A stretch of DNA of 19,293 bases from Pseudomonadota bacterium (lineage in GTDB: Bacteria > Pseudomonadota > Alphaproteobacteria > Rhizobiales > Rhizobiaceae), in assembly GCA_023451735.1 (NCBI GenBank), contig JAEXYH010000026.1, forward strand, positions 1 to 19,293, written 5' to 3'. The translations under genes were made by a program, and so were the position numbers. The first letter of the stretch is position 1, and the number at the start of each line of letters is the position of its first letter. Positions 1-6,464 of this stretch are shown here, piece by piece. Below the pieces are notes generated by a model. That model was not told the origin of the DNA. It saw nothing but the letters and a program-made list of their open reading frames with translations, and searched no databases.

Positions 1-1736
1 GCTTTCAGCACGGCGTCACGCTTGGCGCCTGGCTCGAGGCCGAGGTTTTCAATATCGAGAGCAAAGACCTGGAAATGATAGTGATGGGCCGGATCGCCGA
101 CGGGCGGCTTCGGCCCGGTATAGCCGACCGAGCCCATACTGTTGGCGCCCTGCTTCATCGCCTTGGGTTCCTGGAGGATCGGCGTGGCCGGAATACCTTC
201 CCGCAATTTTGTCGTTTCGGCGGGAATGTCGTAGGCAAGCCAGTGCGTGAACGGCTTTGGCTTTGCCGCATCAGGGTCGTCGGCGACAAGGATGAAGGAT
301 TTTGTACCTTCCGGCACGCTCGACCATTCGATTGCCGGGGACGCATTGTCGCCGTCGGCGACATACTGAACTGGGATCGGGCCATCCTTTTCGAAGGCAG
401 CCTTCACTGCGATCGCCTGATCGCTCTTGGCGTTCACAAGGTCGATCGCGATCTTGGAGGCCGGCATATCGGCAACGACATTGGGAACGGGTGGTGTCTC
501 GCCGGCCTGTTTGGCGACGGCGCCGGTATAGGTGACCTTGTAGACCACACCATTGCTGTCGTCGGCAACGAACAGCGATCCATCTTTGCCGACCGCGATA
601 CCAGTCAGACGACCAAGATAGCCGTATTTGCCGTTTTCCTGCTGCAGCAGAAACCCTTCGAGGAATTTCTCAAACCCAACCGGCTTGCCGTTCTCGAAAT
701 TAATCCGCACCACTTCGTAGCCACTCGGCGGGCGGCGGTTCCATGAGCCGCGCATGGCGATGAAGGCATCGCCCCGGTGATCCGCCGGGAAGGCATTTCC
801 GTCATAGAACGCCATCTGCATCGGTGCACTGTGGGCGGTGTAGCCGAGGACAGGCTCGGTCGATTGCTTTGCCCATTGCTGAAGCGTGATGCCTTCGGGC
901 GGATTGATATGCGGGTTGATACCGCTCATGCCGTAGACATACGGCCAGCCATACTTCTTGCCCTGTTCGATCCGGTTCAGTTCCTCGACCTGCACCTCGT
1001 CACCTAGCCAGTCGATGCCGTGATCGATGCCGTAGAGCGCACCGGTCTTCGGCTCCCAGTCGAAGCCGATCGTATTGCGCAGGCCACTGGCAAAGATCGT
1101 GCGCGTCTTGCCGTCCTTGCTGGCTCGCACAATCGTCGCATTTTCCGGATTATCTTCCTGGCACTCGTTGCAGGTGCTGCCGACGGAAATGTAGAGCATG
1201 CCGTCCGGGCCGATATTGATCGTCCGATTGGCGTGCTGGCCGGCATCCGGCAGATCGTTGATGATGCGGGTGAGCGGACCGAATGTCCCGTCTTCCTTCA
1301 CGTCAGCGGTATAGACATCGTGGATCGTGACGAGAAACACCTTGTTGCCGTCAAAGGCGATGCCATGCATGTTTGGCCGGCTTGCCACCGTCACAGCGCC
1401 GTCCGCTTTGCCGTCATTGTTATCGTCCTTCAGCATGATGACGTCGCCGACTGTTCTGCGGGTCGCGTAGACGATTCCCTTCGGCGAGACGGCAAGCATG
1501 CGCGGATTGATCAGGTCGCGGGCAAACACATCGACCTTGAAGCCTGCGGGCGCCTTGATGAGGCCGGTGAGTTTGGCATCGTCTGTCACCATCAGTTTTT
1601 CCGGTTCGAGGATCGAGCCCTGGATCGTGACGTCGGAGGCCTCGCCGACCGTTCCCTTGATCTGGGCGAGGCCGGAATCTGGAAGCAGCAGTGCTGAGAC
1701 AGATGCGGTCAGGACAGAGATGGTCAATTTGTTCAT
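1..1736 (-). CDS. PQQ-dependent sugar (sorbosone-type) dehydrogenase fused to a PEBP-like domain; 3' end outside the window
   Basis: Read on the minus strand from ATG 1736 there are 578 open codons to the window edge. Residues 1-24 look like a Sec signal peptide (short MNK start, hydrophobic core, LPDSGLA before the likely cut), so the protein should be periplasmic. About 60-415 is a six-bladed glucose/sorbosone dehydrogenase propeller, with NDLPDAGQHANRTINIGPDG, VGSTCNECQE, GLRNTIGFDWEP and GSWNRRPPSGYE. The family oxidises aldoses or sorbosone using PQQ. About 430-578 is a PEBP (YbhB/YbcL, Raf-kinase-inhibitor-like) domain, seen in DPDAAKPKPFTHWLAYDIP and GPKPPVGDPAHHYHFQVFALD. The start is supported by TTGGAGGATTAC just upstream. 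A GGAAC-type promoter lies about 215 bases upstream. The substrate and the role of the PEBP part cannot be read from sequence. Confidence 0.9.
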   Translation of the reverse strand, partial: MNKLTISVLTASVSALLLPDSGLAQIKGTVGEASDVTIQGSILEPEKLMVTDDAKLTGLIKAPAGFKVDVFARDLINPRMLAVSPKGIVYATRRTVGDVIMLKDDNNDGKADGAVTVASRPNMHGIAFDGNKVFLVTIHDVYTADVKEDGTFGPLTRIINDLPDAGQHANRTINIGPDGMLYISVGSTCNECQEDNPENATIVRASKDGKTRTIFASGLRNTIGFDWEPKTGALYGIDHGIDWLGDEVQVEELNRIEQGKKYGWPYVYGMSGINPHINPPEGITLQQWAKQSTEPVLGYTAHSAPMQMAFYDGNAFPADHRGDAFIAMRGSWNRRPPSGYEVVRINFENGKPVGFEKFLEGFLLQQENGKYGYLGRLTGIAVGKDGSLFVADDSNGVVYKVTYTGAVAKQAGETPPVPNVVADMPASKIAIDLVNAKSDQAIAVKAAFEKDGPIPVQYVADGDNASPAIEWSSVPEGTKSFILVADDPDAAKPKPFTHWLAYDIPAETTKLREGIPATPILQEPKAMKQGANSMGSVGYTGPKPPVGDPAHHYHFQVFALDIENLGLEPGAKRDAVLK

Positions 1737-2065
1737 GTAATCCTCCAAGGGGGTCGAAAGCTGAAAAGCTCGACTTTTTCGGTCGGGCGTACGGTTAGAT
1801 GCGGCTCAGTGAGTGCTACCAGATTGAGTGTTCTCATCTCAGACCTGCGGCTCAGCTCCTCCGCGAAGGTTTCGTTCATTCCCAAAGCGGCTGCGGATCG
1901 ATTGGATTGATGAAAAAATTGCCATGCGGCGCCCCATCTTGAAAGGCGTCGAACAAAGCCTTGCTCCCTAAGTTCCAGCACGGGTTGCAATTATTTCCGA
2001 CCGGGCAATGTGTCGGCGTCCCAGGACTTCCGCACGCACCGTGGCCGGTGCGCTTCTCGGCTTGG
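1737..2065. other. Intergenic region between divergent promoters; possible 48-codon leader ORF on the minus strand
   Basis: No well-supported gene is visible. A minus-strand ORF from ATG 1879 to TGA 1733 (48 codons, ending SFRPPWRIT) overlaps the dehydrogenase start by four bases (ATGA). It has no convincing Shine-Dalgarno, so it may be a leader peptide or chance. The first 200 bases would be the 5' leader of the dehydrogenase mRNA if the promoter at 1952-1976 is used. Confidence 0.4.
1952..1976 (-). promoter_or_regulatory. Predicted EcfG-type promoter for the dehydrogenase-PEBP gene
   Basis: On the minus strand GGAAC (1976-1972) is followed by 16 bases and TGTT (1955-1952), matching the alphaproteobacterial general-stress sigma consensus. 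It points at the dehydrogenase start and leaves a leader of about 210 bases, longer than for most other copies here. Confidence 0.55.
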
Positions 2066-2090
2066 GGAACTCCACGCGAGCGCGTCAGTT
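2066..2090 (+). promoter_or_regulatory. Predicted EcfG-type promoter for the 2147-2888 small-gene cluster
   Basis: GGAAC (2066-2070), 16 bases, AGTT (2087-2090). It lies 57 bases before the ATG at 2147 and is divergent from the copy at 1952-1976. It shares the GGAACTCC start with the copy upstream of the SDR gene. Confidence 0.7.
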
Positions 2091-2146
2091 CGGACATCGA
2101 GAACGCATGTCGTTCATCACATCGAGTCAGAAGAAGGAATGCGACC

Positions 2147-2461
2147 ATGCCACGTGGTGACAAATCGGCCTATACGGACAAGCAGAAGCGCAAGGCAGAA
2201 CATATCGAGGAAGGTTACGAGGATCGCGGCGTTCCCGAGAAAGAAGCGGAGCGCCGAGCCTGGGCAACGGTAAACAAGGAAAGCGGCGGCGGCAATAAAT
2301 CCGGTTCCGGCCGAGGCAAGGCGGAAAACCACTCGTCGTCAAAGAAGGGTGGGCACTCAGGCGGAGAGGCATCCGCCAACCGAACTGCCGCAGAACGCTC
2401 GGCGTCCGCGAAGAAGGCGGCCGCGACGCGCAAGCGCAACGAACATCACGCAAGCCACTGA
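2147..2461 (+). CDS. Small basic hydrophilic protein of the 'plasmid stabilization protein'-annotated family
   Basis: A 104-residue protein starting MPRGDKSAYTDKQKRKAEHI. The start at 2147 follows AAGGAA at 2133-2138; longer in-frame extensions upstream would cross the predicted promoter. Residues 1-50 hold the recognisable part (EEGYEDRGVPEKEAERRAWATVN, then Gly/Lys-rich SGSGRGK). The rest is Ser/Ala/Lys/Arg-rich and probably disordered, with AERSASAKKAAATRKR near the end. Relatives are often annotated as plasmid stabilization proteins, but I know of no demonstrated mechanism. The basic tail would allow nucleic-acid binding; that is inference. It is first in a run of three tiny ORFs behind a GGAAC promoter, which suggests stress induction. 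Confidence 0.8.
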   Translation: MPRGDKSAYTDKQKRKAEHIEEGYEDRGVPEKEAERRAWATVNKESGGGNKSGSGRGKAENHSSSKKGGHSGGEASANRTAAERSASAKKAAATRKRNEHHASH

Positions 2462-2479
2462 CTTCAGGAGAATCTCGCG

Positions 2480-2677
2480 ATGACCAATTCCCCAAAGGAA
2501 GGTGCCGCAGGCACCTCGGATCAATCTCCCCGTTGGGAGGGACCGCAGGAAAACCGTCCGCGTGGCTATCTGCCTGCAAAGGACGATCCGAATGTAGACC
2601 GCGATGCCGTCGGCGAGAACAATCGAGATCCGTTGAAAACGGACCTGTCCGATGCCGCCAAGACGAAAGGAGACTGA
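2480..2677 (+). CDS. Small hydrophilic hypothetical protein
   Basis: A 65-residue polar protein starting MTNSPKEGAAGTSDQSPRWE, with no predicted membrane segment or cysteine. It is rich in Asp, Pro, Asn and Lys and is probably unstructured. CAGGAG at 2464-2469 gives a good ribosome site. It starts 18 bases after the previous stop and ends one base before the next ATG, so the three genes look like one operon. I do not recognise the family. Its position behind a GGAAC promoter suggests a stress-induced protein. Confidence 0.7.
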   Translation: MTNSPKEGAAGTSDQSPRWEGPQENRPRGYLPAKDDPNVDRDAVGENNRDPLKTDLSDAAKTKGD

Positions 2678-2678
2678 G

Positions 2679-2888
2679 ATGTCTAACCCGGAAGACGATG
2701 CCAAAGGACAATATGCTCCCTCCCAGGCCGACCGAAAGGCAGGTGGCGTCCATAGTGCCAAGCCGACCGTGATCACCGGCTCCGAGGACGCCACCGTCCA
2801 TCGAGACCCGCCCGGCAAGAAGGCCGGCAAGGATTTCGATCCAAACTATGATCCCGCTGATTCCGACGAAGGAAAGTTTCGCGGCTAG
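2679..2888 (+). CDS. Small hydrophilic hypothetical protein
   Basis: A 69-residue polar protein starting MSNPEDDAKGQYAPSQADRK and ending PADSDEGKFRG. ATG 2679 is preferred because AAAGGAGA ends six bases upstream; the longer in-frame start at 2652 lies inside the previous gene. It has no cysteine, signal peptide or membrane segment, and its charged, Gly/Pro-rich composition suggests disorder. It is the last gene of the three-gene cluster. Family not recognised. Confidence 0.7.
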   Translation: MSNPEDDAKGQYAPSQADRKAGGVHSAKPTVITGSEDATVHRDPPGKKAGKDFDPNYDPADSDEGKFRG

Positions 2889-2917
2889 TCGCTAACATCA
2901 CATCACCTGATCAAACG

Positions 2918-2940
2918 CCCCGCACCTGCCTGGTGCGAGG
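2918..2940. terminator. Weak hairpin between convergent genes
   Basis: CGCACC (2921-2926) and GGTGCG (2932-2937) pair around a 5-base loop, with two more C-G pairs beyond a C/A mismatch. It lies between the stop at 2888 and the convergent pseudogene end at 2976. No clear T-run follows on either strand, so terminator function is uncertain. Confidence 0.3.
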
Positions 2941-2975
2941 TACGCTAAAAAAGAGCGACGGTATGCATTCAGCCT

Positions 2976-3618
2976 TCAACCACCAGTGTCGTTGTCGGGA
3001 GCGTTGACGGGCTTGGATTCCGGTGATCCGCGAAACCGCAGAAATATCGACAGCACGACGAGCACCGCGGTGGAGAGAAACTCGGACTGCCAGTTCTGAA
3101 GAAATTCAAACCAGAATTGCGCGCTTGTCAGATGATCAAGAACCGAGACATGGATATCTCCATGCATCTGCGCGTCGGCATTGGCGGCCGCGGCGCTGTA
3201 TCGAAGGTGCAGGATAAAACTCGCGACGAAGAGACCGAACAGGGTGATACCGAGTGAATAGCTGTAGAGCGTTAACGGCAATCGCGCTTTCCATGCGGAT
3301 TGGCCGATGGAAACAGGCTTCGGGTTCACGTCGCCTGTTTCATCAGGATCCCGGGATTCCGCAGAGCCTCGCTAAAACAAAAATGCGGTTAGGACAACAT
3401 AGGCTGCCATCTGCAAAAATTCGCTTTCCCAGTTTTTAAACACTGCCGACATGAAATGGCCTGAGAAAACGTAGTCAGGAAGCGAGATCGCGAAGGCTTC
3501 CATGGCCTTTAAGCTCGTCATTGTAGACGAACCAGCCTGTCGCCAGCATGCCGACAAGGCTCGACATCGTCAGCGTGATCAGAACAATCGTCAGACCATT
3601 GTCTCTCAAGAAACGCAT
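2976..3618 (-). pseudogene. DUF6766 family membrane protein, broken by a frameshift and an amber codon
   Basis: Minus-strand translation gives a two-part membrane protein spread over two frames. From ATG 3618 (ribosome site GGAGAA) it reads MRFLRDNGLTIVL...GWFVYNDELKGHG. The frame is lost near 3495-3502 and resumes in another frame with SLPDYVFSGHFMSAVFKNWESEFLQMAAYVVLTAFLF. A TAG at 3374-3372 stands where the reading would continue RGSAESRDPDETGD. The same frame then runs open through LYSYSLGITLFGLFVASF and SAQFWFEFLQNWQSEFL to TGA at 2978-2976. The doubled NWxSEFL module and RGSxESK pattern are what I know of DUF6766, about 220 residues. With two independent lesions this is a pseudogene unless the sequence contains errors. 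Confidence 0.8.
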
Positions 3619-3644
3619 GACCAGTTCTCCTTCGACATTCCTGA

Positions 3645-3669
3645 ACCGGCAACCAGAGCGCAGAGTTCC
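3645..3669 (-). promoter_or_regulatory. Predicted EcfG-type promoter for the DUF6766 pseudogene
   Basis: Minus-strand GGAAC (3669-3665), 16 bases, CGGTT, so it fits GGAAC-N19-TT. It lies 27 bases before the ATG at 3618. It is one of the weaker -10 matches. Confidence 0.45.
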
Positions 3670-3703
3670 CCAACTCATGACGCGAATTATCTGCATGACT
3701 TCG

Positions 3704-3728
3704 GGAACTCCGGACCCCAAGTCCAGTT
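3704..3728 (+). promoter_or_regulatory. Predicted EcfG-type promoter for the SDR gene
   Basis: GGAAC (3704-3708), 16 bases, AGTT (3725-3728), 28 bases before the ATG at 3756. It is divergent from the copy at 3645-3669. Confidence 0.7.
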
Positions 3729-3755
3729 AGCAGCGGCTGAATGGAAGGAGACGAT

Positions 3756-4619
3756 ATGATGGACAATCAACGCCCGATGCCTCCGCAGCCCCGGCAGGAA
3801 CAGGAGCCACCCGGTTTTACGAGCCAGATGAAGCCTGTTCCCGATCATGGCGAGCGATCCTACGAAGGTTCCGGTCGCCTCGAAGGAAAAGTGGCGTTGA
3901 TTACCGGTGGGGATTCAGGGATTGGCAAGGCTGTCGCGATCGCATTCGCCCGCGAGGGGGCCGACATCCTGATTTCCTACCTCAATGAAGATGACGATGC
4001 GCGAGATACCGCCAAATGGATCGAGGAAGCAGGCCGCCGCACGATCCTGGTCTCAGGAGATATCACGTCGGAGGATCACTGTGCTGATCTGGTAGAACGC
4101 GCAGTGGGCGAACTTGGCCGGCTCGACATCCTTGTCAACAATGCCGCGTTTCAGCGGACCTATGCTGATATCGCTGACATCAGCGCCGAAGAATGGGACA
4201 AGACATTCAGGACCAACATCTACGCTCCGTTCTTTTTGTCCAAAGCCGCAATCCCGCATATGCAGCCGGGAAGTGCTATCATCAACACGACGTCGATCCA
4301 GTCTCGCCAACCGTCCTCGCATTTGCTTGCCTATGCTTCGACCAAGGGCTCGGTGTCGAATTTTACGGCGGGACTTGCGGAGATGGTCGCCGACAAGGGC
4401 ATCCGCGTCAACGCAGTCGCGCCCGGTCCAATCTGGACGCCGCTTATCCCTTCGACCATGCCGGTCGAAAAGACCGAGAAATTCGGGGCTCAGACCTTGC
4501 TGGAGCGAGCAGGCCAACCGGCCGAACTCGCTGGTGCTTACGTCCTGCTCGCCTCGGAGCTAGGGAGCTATATGACGGGTGCAGTGATACCGGTCACCGG
4601 CGGACAGATCATGATTTAG
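3756..4619 (+). CDS. SDR family oxidoreductase (YghA-like)
   Basis: A 287-residue NAD(P)-dependent short-chain dehydrogenase, presumably cytosolic. After a Pro/Gln-rich lead of about 40 residues comes a Rossmann fold with the cofactor loop TGGDSGIG (50-57), NNAA (128-131), Asn154, Ser180, and Tyr193/Lys197 in YASTK, then NAVAPGPIWTP and the C-terminal PVTGGQIM. All catalytic residues are present. The long N-terminal lead and about 290 residues match the YghA-type subgroup; the substrate is unknown. AAGGAG at 3745-3750 supports ATG 3756 (or 3759) rather than 3741, which would overlap the ribosome site. It is preceded by a GGAAC promoter and followed after 66 bases by a DUF2934 gene likely to share its transcript. 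Confidence 0.93.
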   Translation: MMDNQRPMPPQPRQEQEPPGFTSQMKPVPDHGERSYEGSGRLEGKVALITGGDSGIGKAVAIAFAREGADILISYLNEDDDARDTAKWIEEAGRRTILVSGDITSEDHCADLVERAVGELGRLDILVNNAAFQRTYADIADISAEEWDKTFRTNIYAPFFLSKAAIPHMQPGSAIINTTSIQSRQPSSHLLAYASTKGSVSNFTAGLAEMVADKGIRVNAVAPGPIWTPLIPSTMPVEKTEKFGAQTLLERAGQPAELAGAYVLLASELGSYMTGAVIPVTGGQIMI

Positions 4620-4685
4620 CTCGGCCAAGTACCGAGCGTGATCTGGCAGATCGACCGAAGTAATACGTAAACAAGGGAGGAAAGC

Positions 4686-4877
4686 ATGCCGGAAGAACGC
4701 GAAGAGTGGATTACCAAGAGAGCCTATGCCCTTTGGGAACAGGCTGGCCGCCCGGATGGGCAGGATAGCGAACACTGGCATCAAGCAAGCCGCGATTGGG
4801 AAACGCGCGACCCGTCTTCTGAACCGGTTCGGAGTTCCCCGGCGAACTGGGACGAGGAAGAAGACCAACTGACTTGA
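4686..4877 (+). CDS. DUF2934 domain-containing small protein
   Basis: A 63-residue protein with the DUF2934 pattern IxxRAYALWEQAGRPDGQDSEHW in residues 9-31, then an acidic tail ending DEEEDQLT. The ribosome site AAGGGAGGAAAGC is strong. It is soluble and its function is unknown. No GGAAC promoter is seen directly upstream, so it is probably transcribed with the SDR gene. Read-through beyond it would reach the ECF sigma gene 110 bases downstream. Confidence 0.85.
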   Translation: MPEEREEWITKRAYALWEQAGRPDGQDSEHWHQASRDWETRDPSSEPVRSSPANWDEEEDQLT

Positions 4878-4937
4878 ACGCGAGGATCGTTCGCTCGGTA
4901 CGCTAGCGCACCGAACGTCCTGGGAGACTTTGAAAGC

Positions 4938-4962
4938 GGAACTAGGACAACCTCCCCGTGTT
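4938..4962 (+). promoter_or_regulatory. Predicted EcfG-type promoter of the ECF sigma gene (autoregulatory)
   Basis: GGAAC (4938-4942), 16 bases, TGTT (4959-4962), ending 25 bases before the sigma ATG. A start site 7-10 bases downstream of the -10 would fall near 4970. The -10 lies inside the left arm of the inverted repeat at 4951-4982. Confidence 0.7.
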
Positions 4963-4982
4963 TAGGGTAGAACACGGGGAGG
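4951..4982 (+). repeat. Perfect 12-bp inverted repeat sequestering the sigma gene's ribosome binding site
   Basis: CCTCCCCGTGTT (4951-4962) and AACACGGGGAGG (4971-4982) are exact reverse complements around an 8-base loop. The right arm contains GGGGAGG, the Shine-Dalgarno of the ATG at 4988. The left arm contains the -10 of the predicted promoter. No T-run follows, so it is not a standard terminator. Confidence 0.85.
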
Positions 4983-4987
4983 CTGTG

Positions 4988-5479
4988 ATGAGCAAAGATG
5001 ACTGTGAATGCTTTGATCGCGATCTCATCGAATTGATACCGGCGCTCCGTCGATTTGCGCGCCGCTTTTACTCCCACCCGAATGACATTGACGATCTGGT
5101 TCAGGACACTGTCGTCAAAGCCATCTCAAATCGTGAAAAGTTTCAAACTGGGACAAACCTCAAATCCTGGCTGTTCACGATTATGCGGAATGCTTTCTGC
5201 ACAAAATTCGCTACAGCGAAGCGGGAACATGTTGGTGTTGACGATGCGGTAAGCAAGCGCTCAATTGTGCAACCCACCCAGGAGTGGTCGTTACGCGGAC
5301 AGGAACTTGAAGCCGCTATAGCCGACCTGCCAGACGCTTACCGACAGGCAATCGACGTCGTGTTCATTCAAGGGGTCAGCTACGAGGATGCCGCTCGCCA
5401 GTTCGGCTGCGCGGTGGGGACGGTCAAAAGTCGTGTCAATCGTGCGCGAGAGAAGATTTCTAACCTGCTGGACGAATAA
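4988..5479 (+). CDS. ECF RNA polymerase sigma factor, EcfG/RpoE2-like (general stress response)
   Basis: A 163-residue sigma-70 family ECF factor. Region 2 covers about 15-80, with DDLVQDTVVKA (35-45) and LKSWLFTIMRNAF (58-70). Region 4 covers about 105-160, with LPDAYRQAIDVVFIQGVSYEDAA and the helix-turn-helix GCAVGTVKSRVNRAREKI. The pattern resembles EcfG (ECF15), the alphaproteobacterial general-stress sigma normally held by NepR and released by PhyR. Neither partner gene is visible here. ATG 4988 follows GGGGAGG at 4976-4982; an in-frame GTG at 4958 lies inside the promoter/hairpin and is rejected. A GGAAC promoter directly upstream suggests autoregulation. It converges with the receiver operon, stops lying two bases apart. 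Confidence 0.93.
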   Translation: MSKDDCECFDRDLIELIPALRRFARRFYSHPNDIDDLVQDTVVKAISNREKFQTGTNLKSWLFTIMRNAFCTKFATAKREHVGVDDAVSKRSIVQPTQEWSLRGQELEAAIADLPDAYRQAIDVVFIQGVSYEDAARQFGCAVGTVKSRVNRAREKISNLLDE

Positions 5480-5481
5480 CC

Positions 5482-5880
5482 TCAGTTTAAACCACGTTCT
5501 TCGTCTCCCCAAAGTGCCTGGGCTATCTTCTTAAGCTCCATCGGCTTCTCACACAGCGTGAAGCCGCTGAACCGGCCTGGGATCAATTCTGGGCCAAAGG
5601 CCGTTGCAAACACAAAAGGGATTTCACGATCATCGAGGCGCTCGGCAACCGGAAACACCAGCTCGTCGCCAAGAAGGACATCCAGTATGGCCGCGTCGAT
5701 AATTTCTTTCTTTATTAGCTCCAGAGCATGGTCGACATGACCGACCGGCCCTACGACGATCGCGCCGAGTGCGAGTAGTCTCCGTTTTACCTCATCCGCC
5801 AGAAAGTATTCGTCCTCGACGACCAGCACTCGCTTTCCAGCATAAAGGTTTAATAGATCGATTTGGTCGGTCAAAGCCAC
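5482..5880 (-). CDS. Single-domain response regulator (receiver only)
   Basis: A 132-residue CheY-like receiver with no output domain. Acidic pair E22/D23 (VLVVEDEYFLADEV), phosphoacceptor D67 (AAILDVLLGDE), T93 in PFVFATAFG and K112 in CEKP are all present. The FAT motif after beta-4 resembles 'FAT GUY' receivers, such as Sphingomonas SdrG, which act in the PhyR-NepR-EcfG cascade; the tail (FATAFG) departs from the canonical form. The start is most likely GTG 5880 (or TTG 5874), right after the TGA of the upstream receiver gene at 5884-5882, so the pair is probably coupled. Likely input: phosphate from a histidine kinase. It ends two bases from the sigma gene's stop. Confidence 0.85.
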   Translation of the reverse strand: MALTDQIDLLNLYAGKRVLVVEDEYFLADEVKRRLLALGAIVVGPVGHVDHALELIKKEIIDAAILDVLLGDELVFPVAERLDDREIPFVFATAFGPELIPGRFSGFTLCEKPMELKKIAQALWGDEERGLN

Positions 5881-5881
5881 C

Positions 5882-6295
5882 TCACTCGCCAAGAGGAGCG
5901 GAATTGGCCCGCGCCGTCCGACTGCACACCGAACTGATCGCCTGCACGACGCTATCATCACAGGGCTTTCCAAGACGAGGTATTCCGCGAAATCGTTCAG
6001 GCATTGAATTACACTGATAGCCTGTGACGAAGATGAAAGGCATGCAGCTTTCCATCAGTCGGTCAGCCAAATCGTAAATCATTTCTCCGCGAAGGTTGAC
6101 GTCAAGAATGACGACATCAGTCCTTCGAGGGTTCTGCATCGCATTGGCTGCATCTTGGACGTTGGAAATCACTTGCGCGACAGTCGCCCCCGCGTATTCA
6201 AGAGCCCGCGCCAAATCCGTCGCGACGAAATATTCGTCTTCAACGATCAGGACCGAGAGCCCGTCCAAAGAATTTGCCGGTGATGAAATCGTCAT
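5882..6295 (-). CDS. Single-domain response regulator (receiver only)
   Basis: A 137-residue receiver with E19/D20 (VLIVEDEYFVATDL), phosphoacceptor D65 (VVILDVNLRGE), T91 in PFIFVTGYQ and K110 in LGKP. There is no DNA-binding or enzymatic domain. It is paralogous to the downstream receiver (shared VEDEYF and LADRL/VAERL blocks) and less typical in the FAT motif (FVTGY). GAGGA precedes ATG 6295. It is first in the two-gene minus operon facing the ECF sigma gene, suggesting signalling to the general stress response, though no kinase is in the window. No GGAAC promoter is seen upstream. Confidence 0.87.
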   Translation of the reverse strand: MTISSPANSLDGLSVLIVEDEYFVATDLARALEYAGATVAQVISNVQDAANAMQNPRRTDVVILDVNLRGEMIYDLADRLMESCMPFIFVTGYQCNSMPERFRGIPRLGKPCDDSVVQAISSVCSRTARANSAPLGE

Positions 6296-6423
6296 GGCGG
6301 TCCTCGATAACCGGCGTTGATGGCCGATGAGGCTACGATGGCCATCTGGCCTGTTTTGAGTATGTGGTACACCGAACGCTGAGCCTGAACCACGAGGCCA
6401 CTCGCGATCTAGGCTTCAACGAC

Positions 6424-6447
6424 AAAGACGGCTGAAAAGCCGCCTTT
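6424..6447 (-). terminator. Hairpin terminator downstream of the DUF4142 gene
   Basis: AAAGACGGCT (6424-6433) pairs with AGCCGCCTTT (6438-6447) around GAAA. On the minus strand one pair is a G-U wobble. It sits 17 bases past the DUF4142 stop. The T-run is stronger on the plus side (CCTTTTCTTC), so it could work in both directions. Confidence 0.6.
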
Positions 6448-6464
6448 TCTTCGTCAGTTTGCGA

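Noticed and set aside
75..746. 223-codon plus-strand ORF
   Set aside because: Antisense to the dehydrogenase-PEBP gene, whose minus-strand frame shows clear family motifs throughout.
2127..2801. 224-codon minus-strand ORF across the small-gene cluster
   Set aside because: Arg/Ser/Pro-rich shadow; the plus strand has three ORFs with good ribosome sites and a promoter.
4053..4517. 154-codon minus ORF within the SDR gene
   Set aside because: Antisense shadow of a complete SDR with all catalytic residues.
4958..4987. GTG 4958 as alternative start of the sigma factor
   Set aside because: Lies within the predicted -10 and hairpin; ATG 4988 has the perfect ribosome site.
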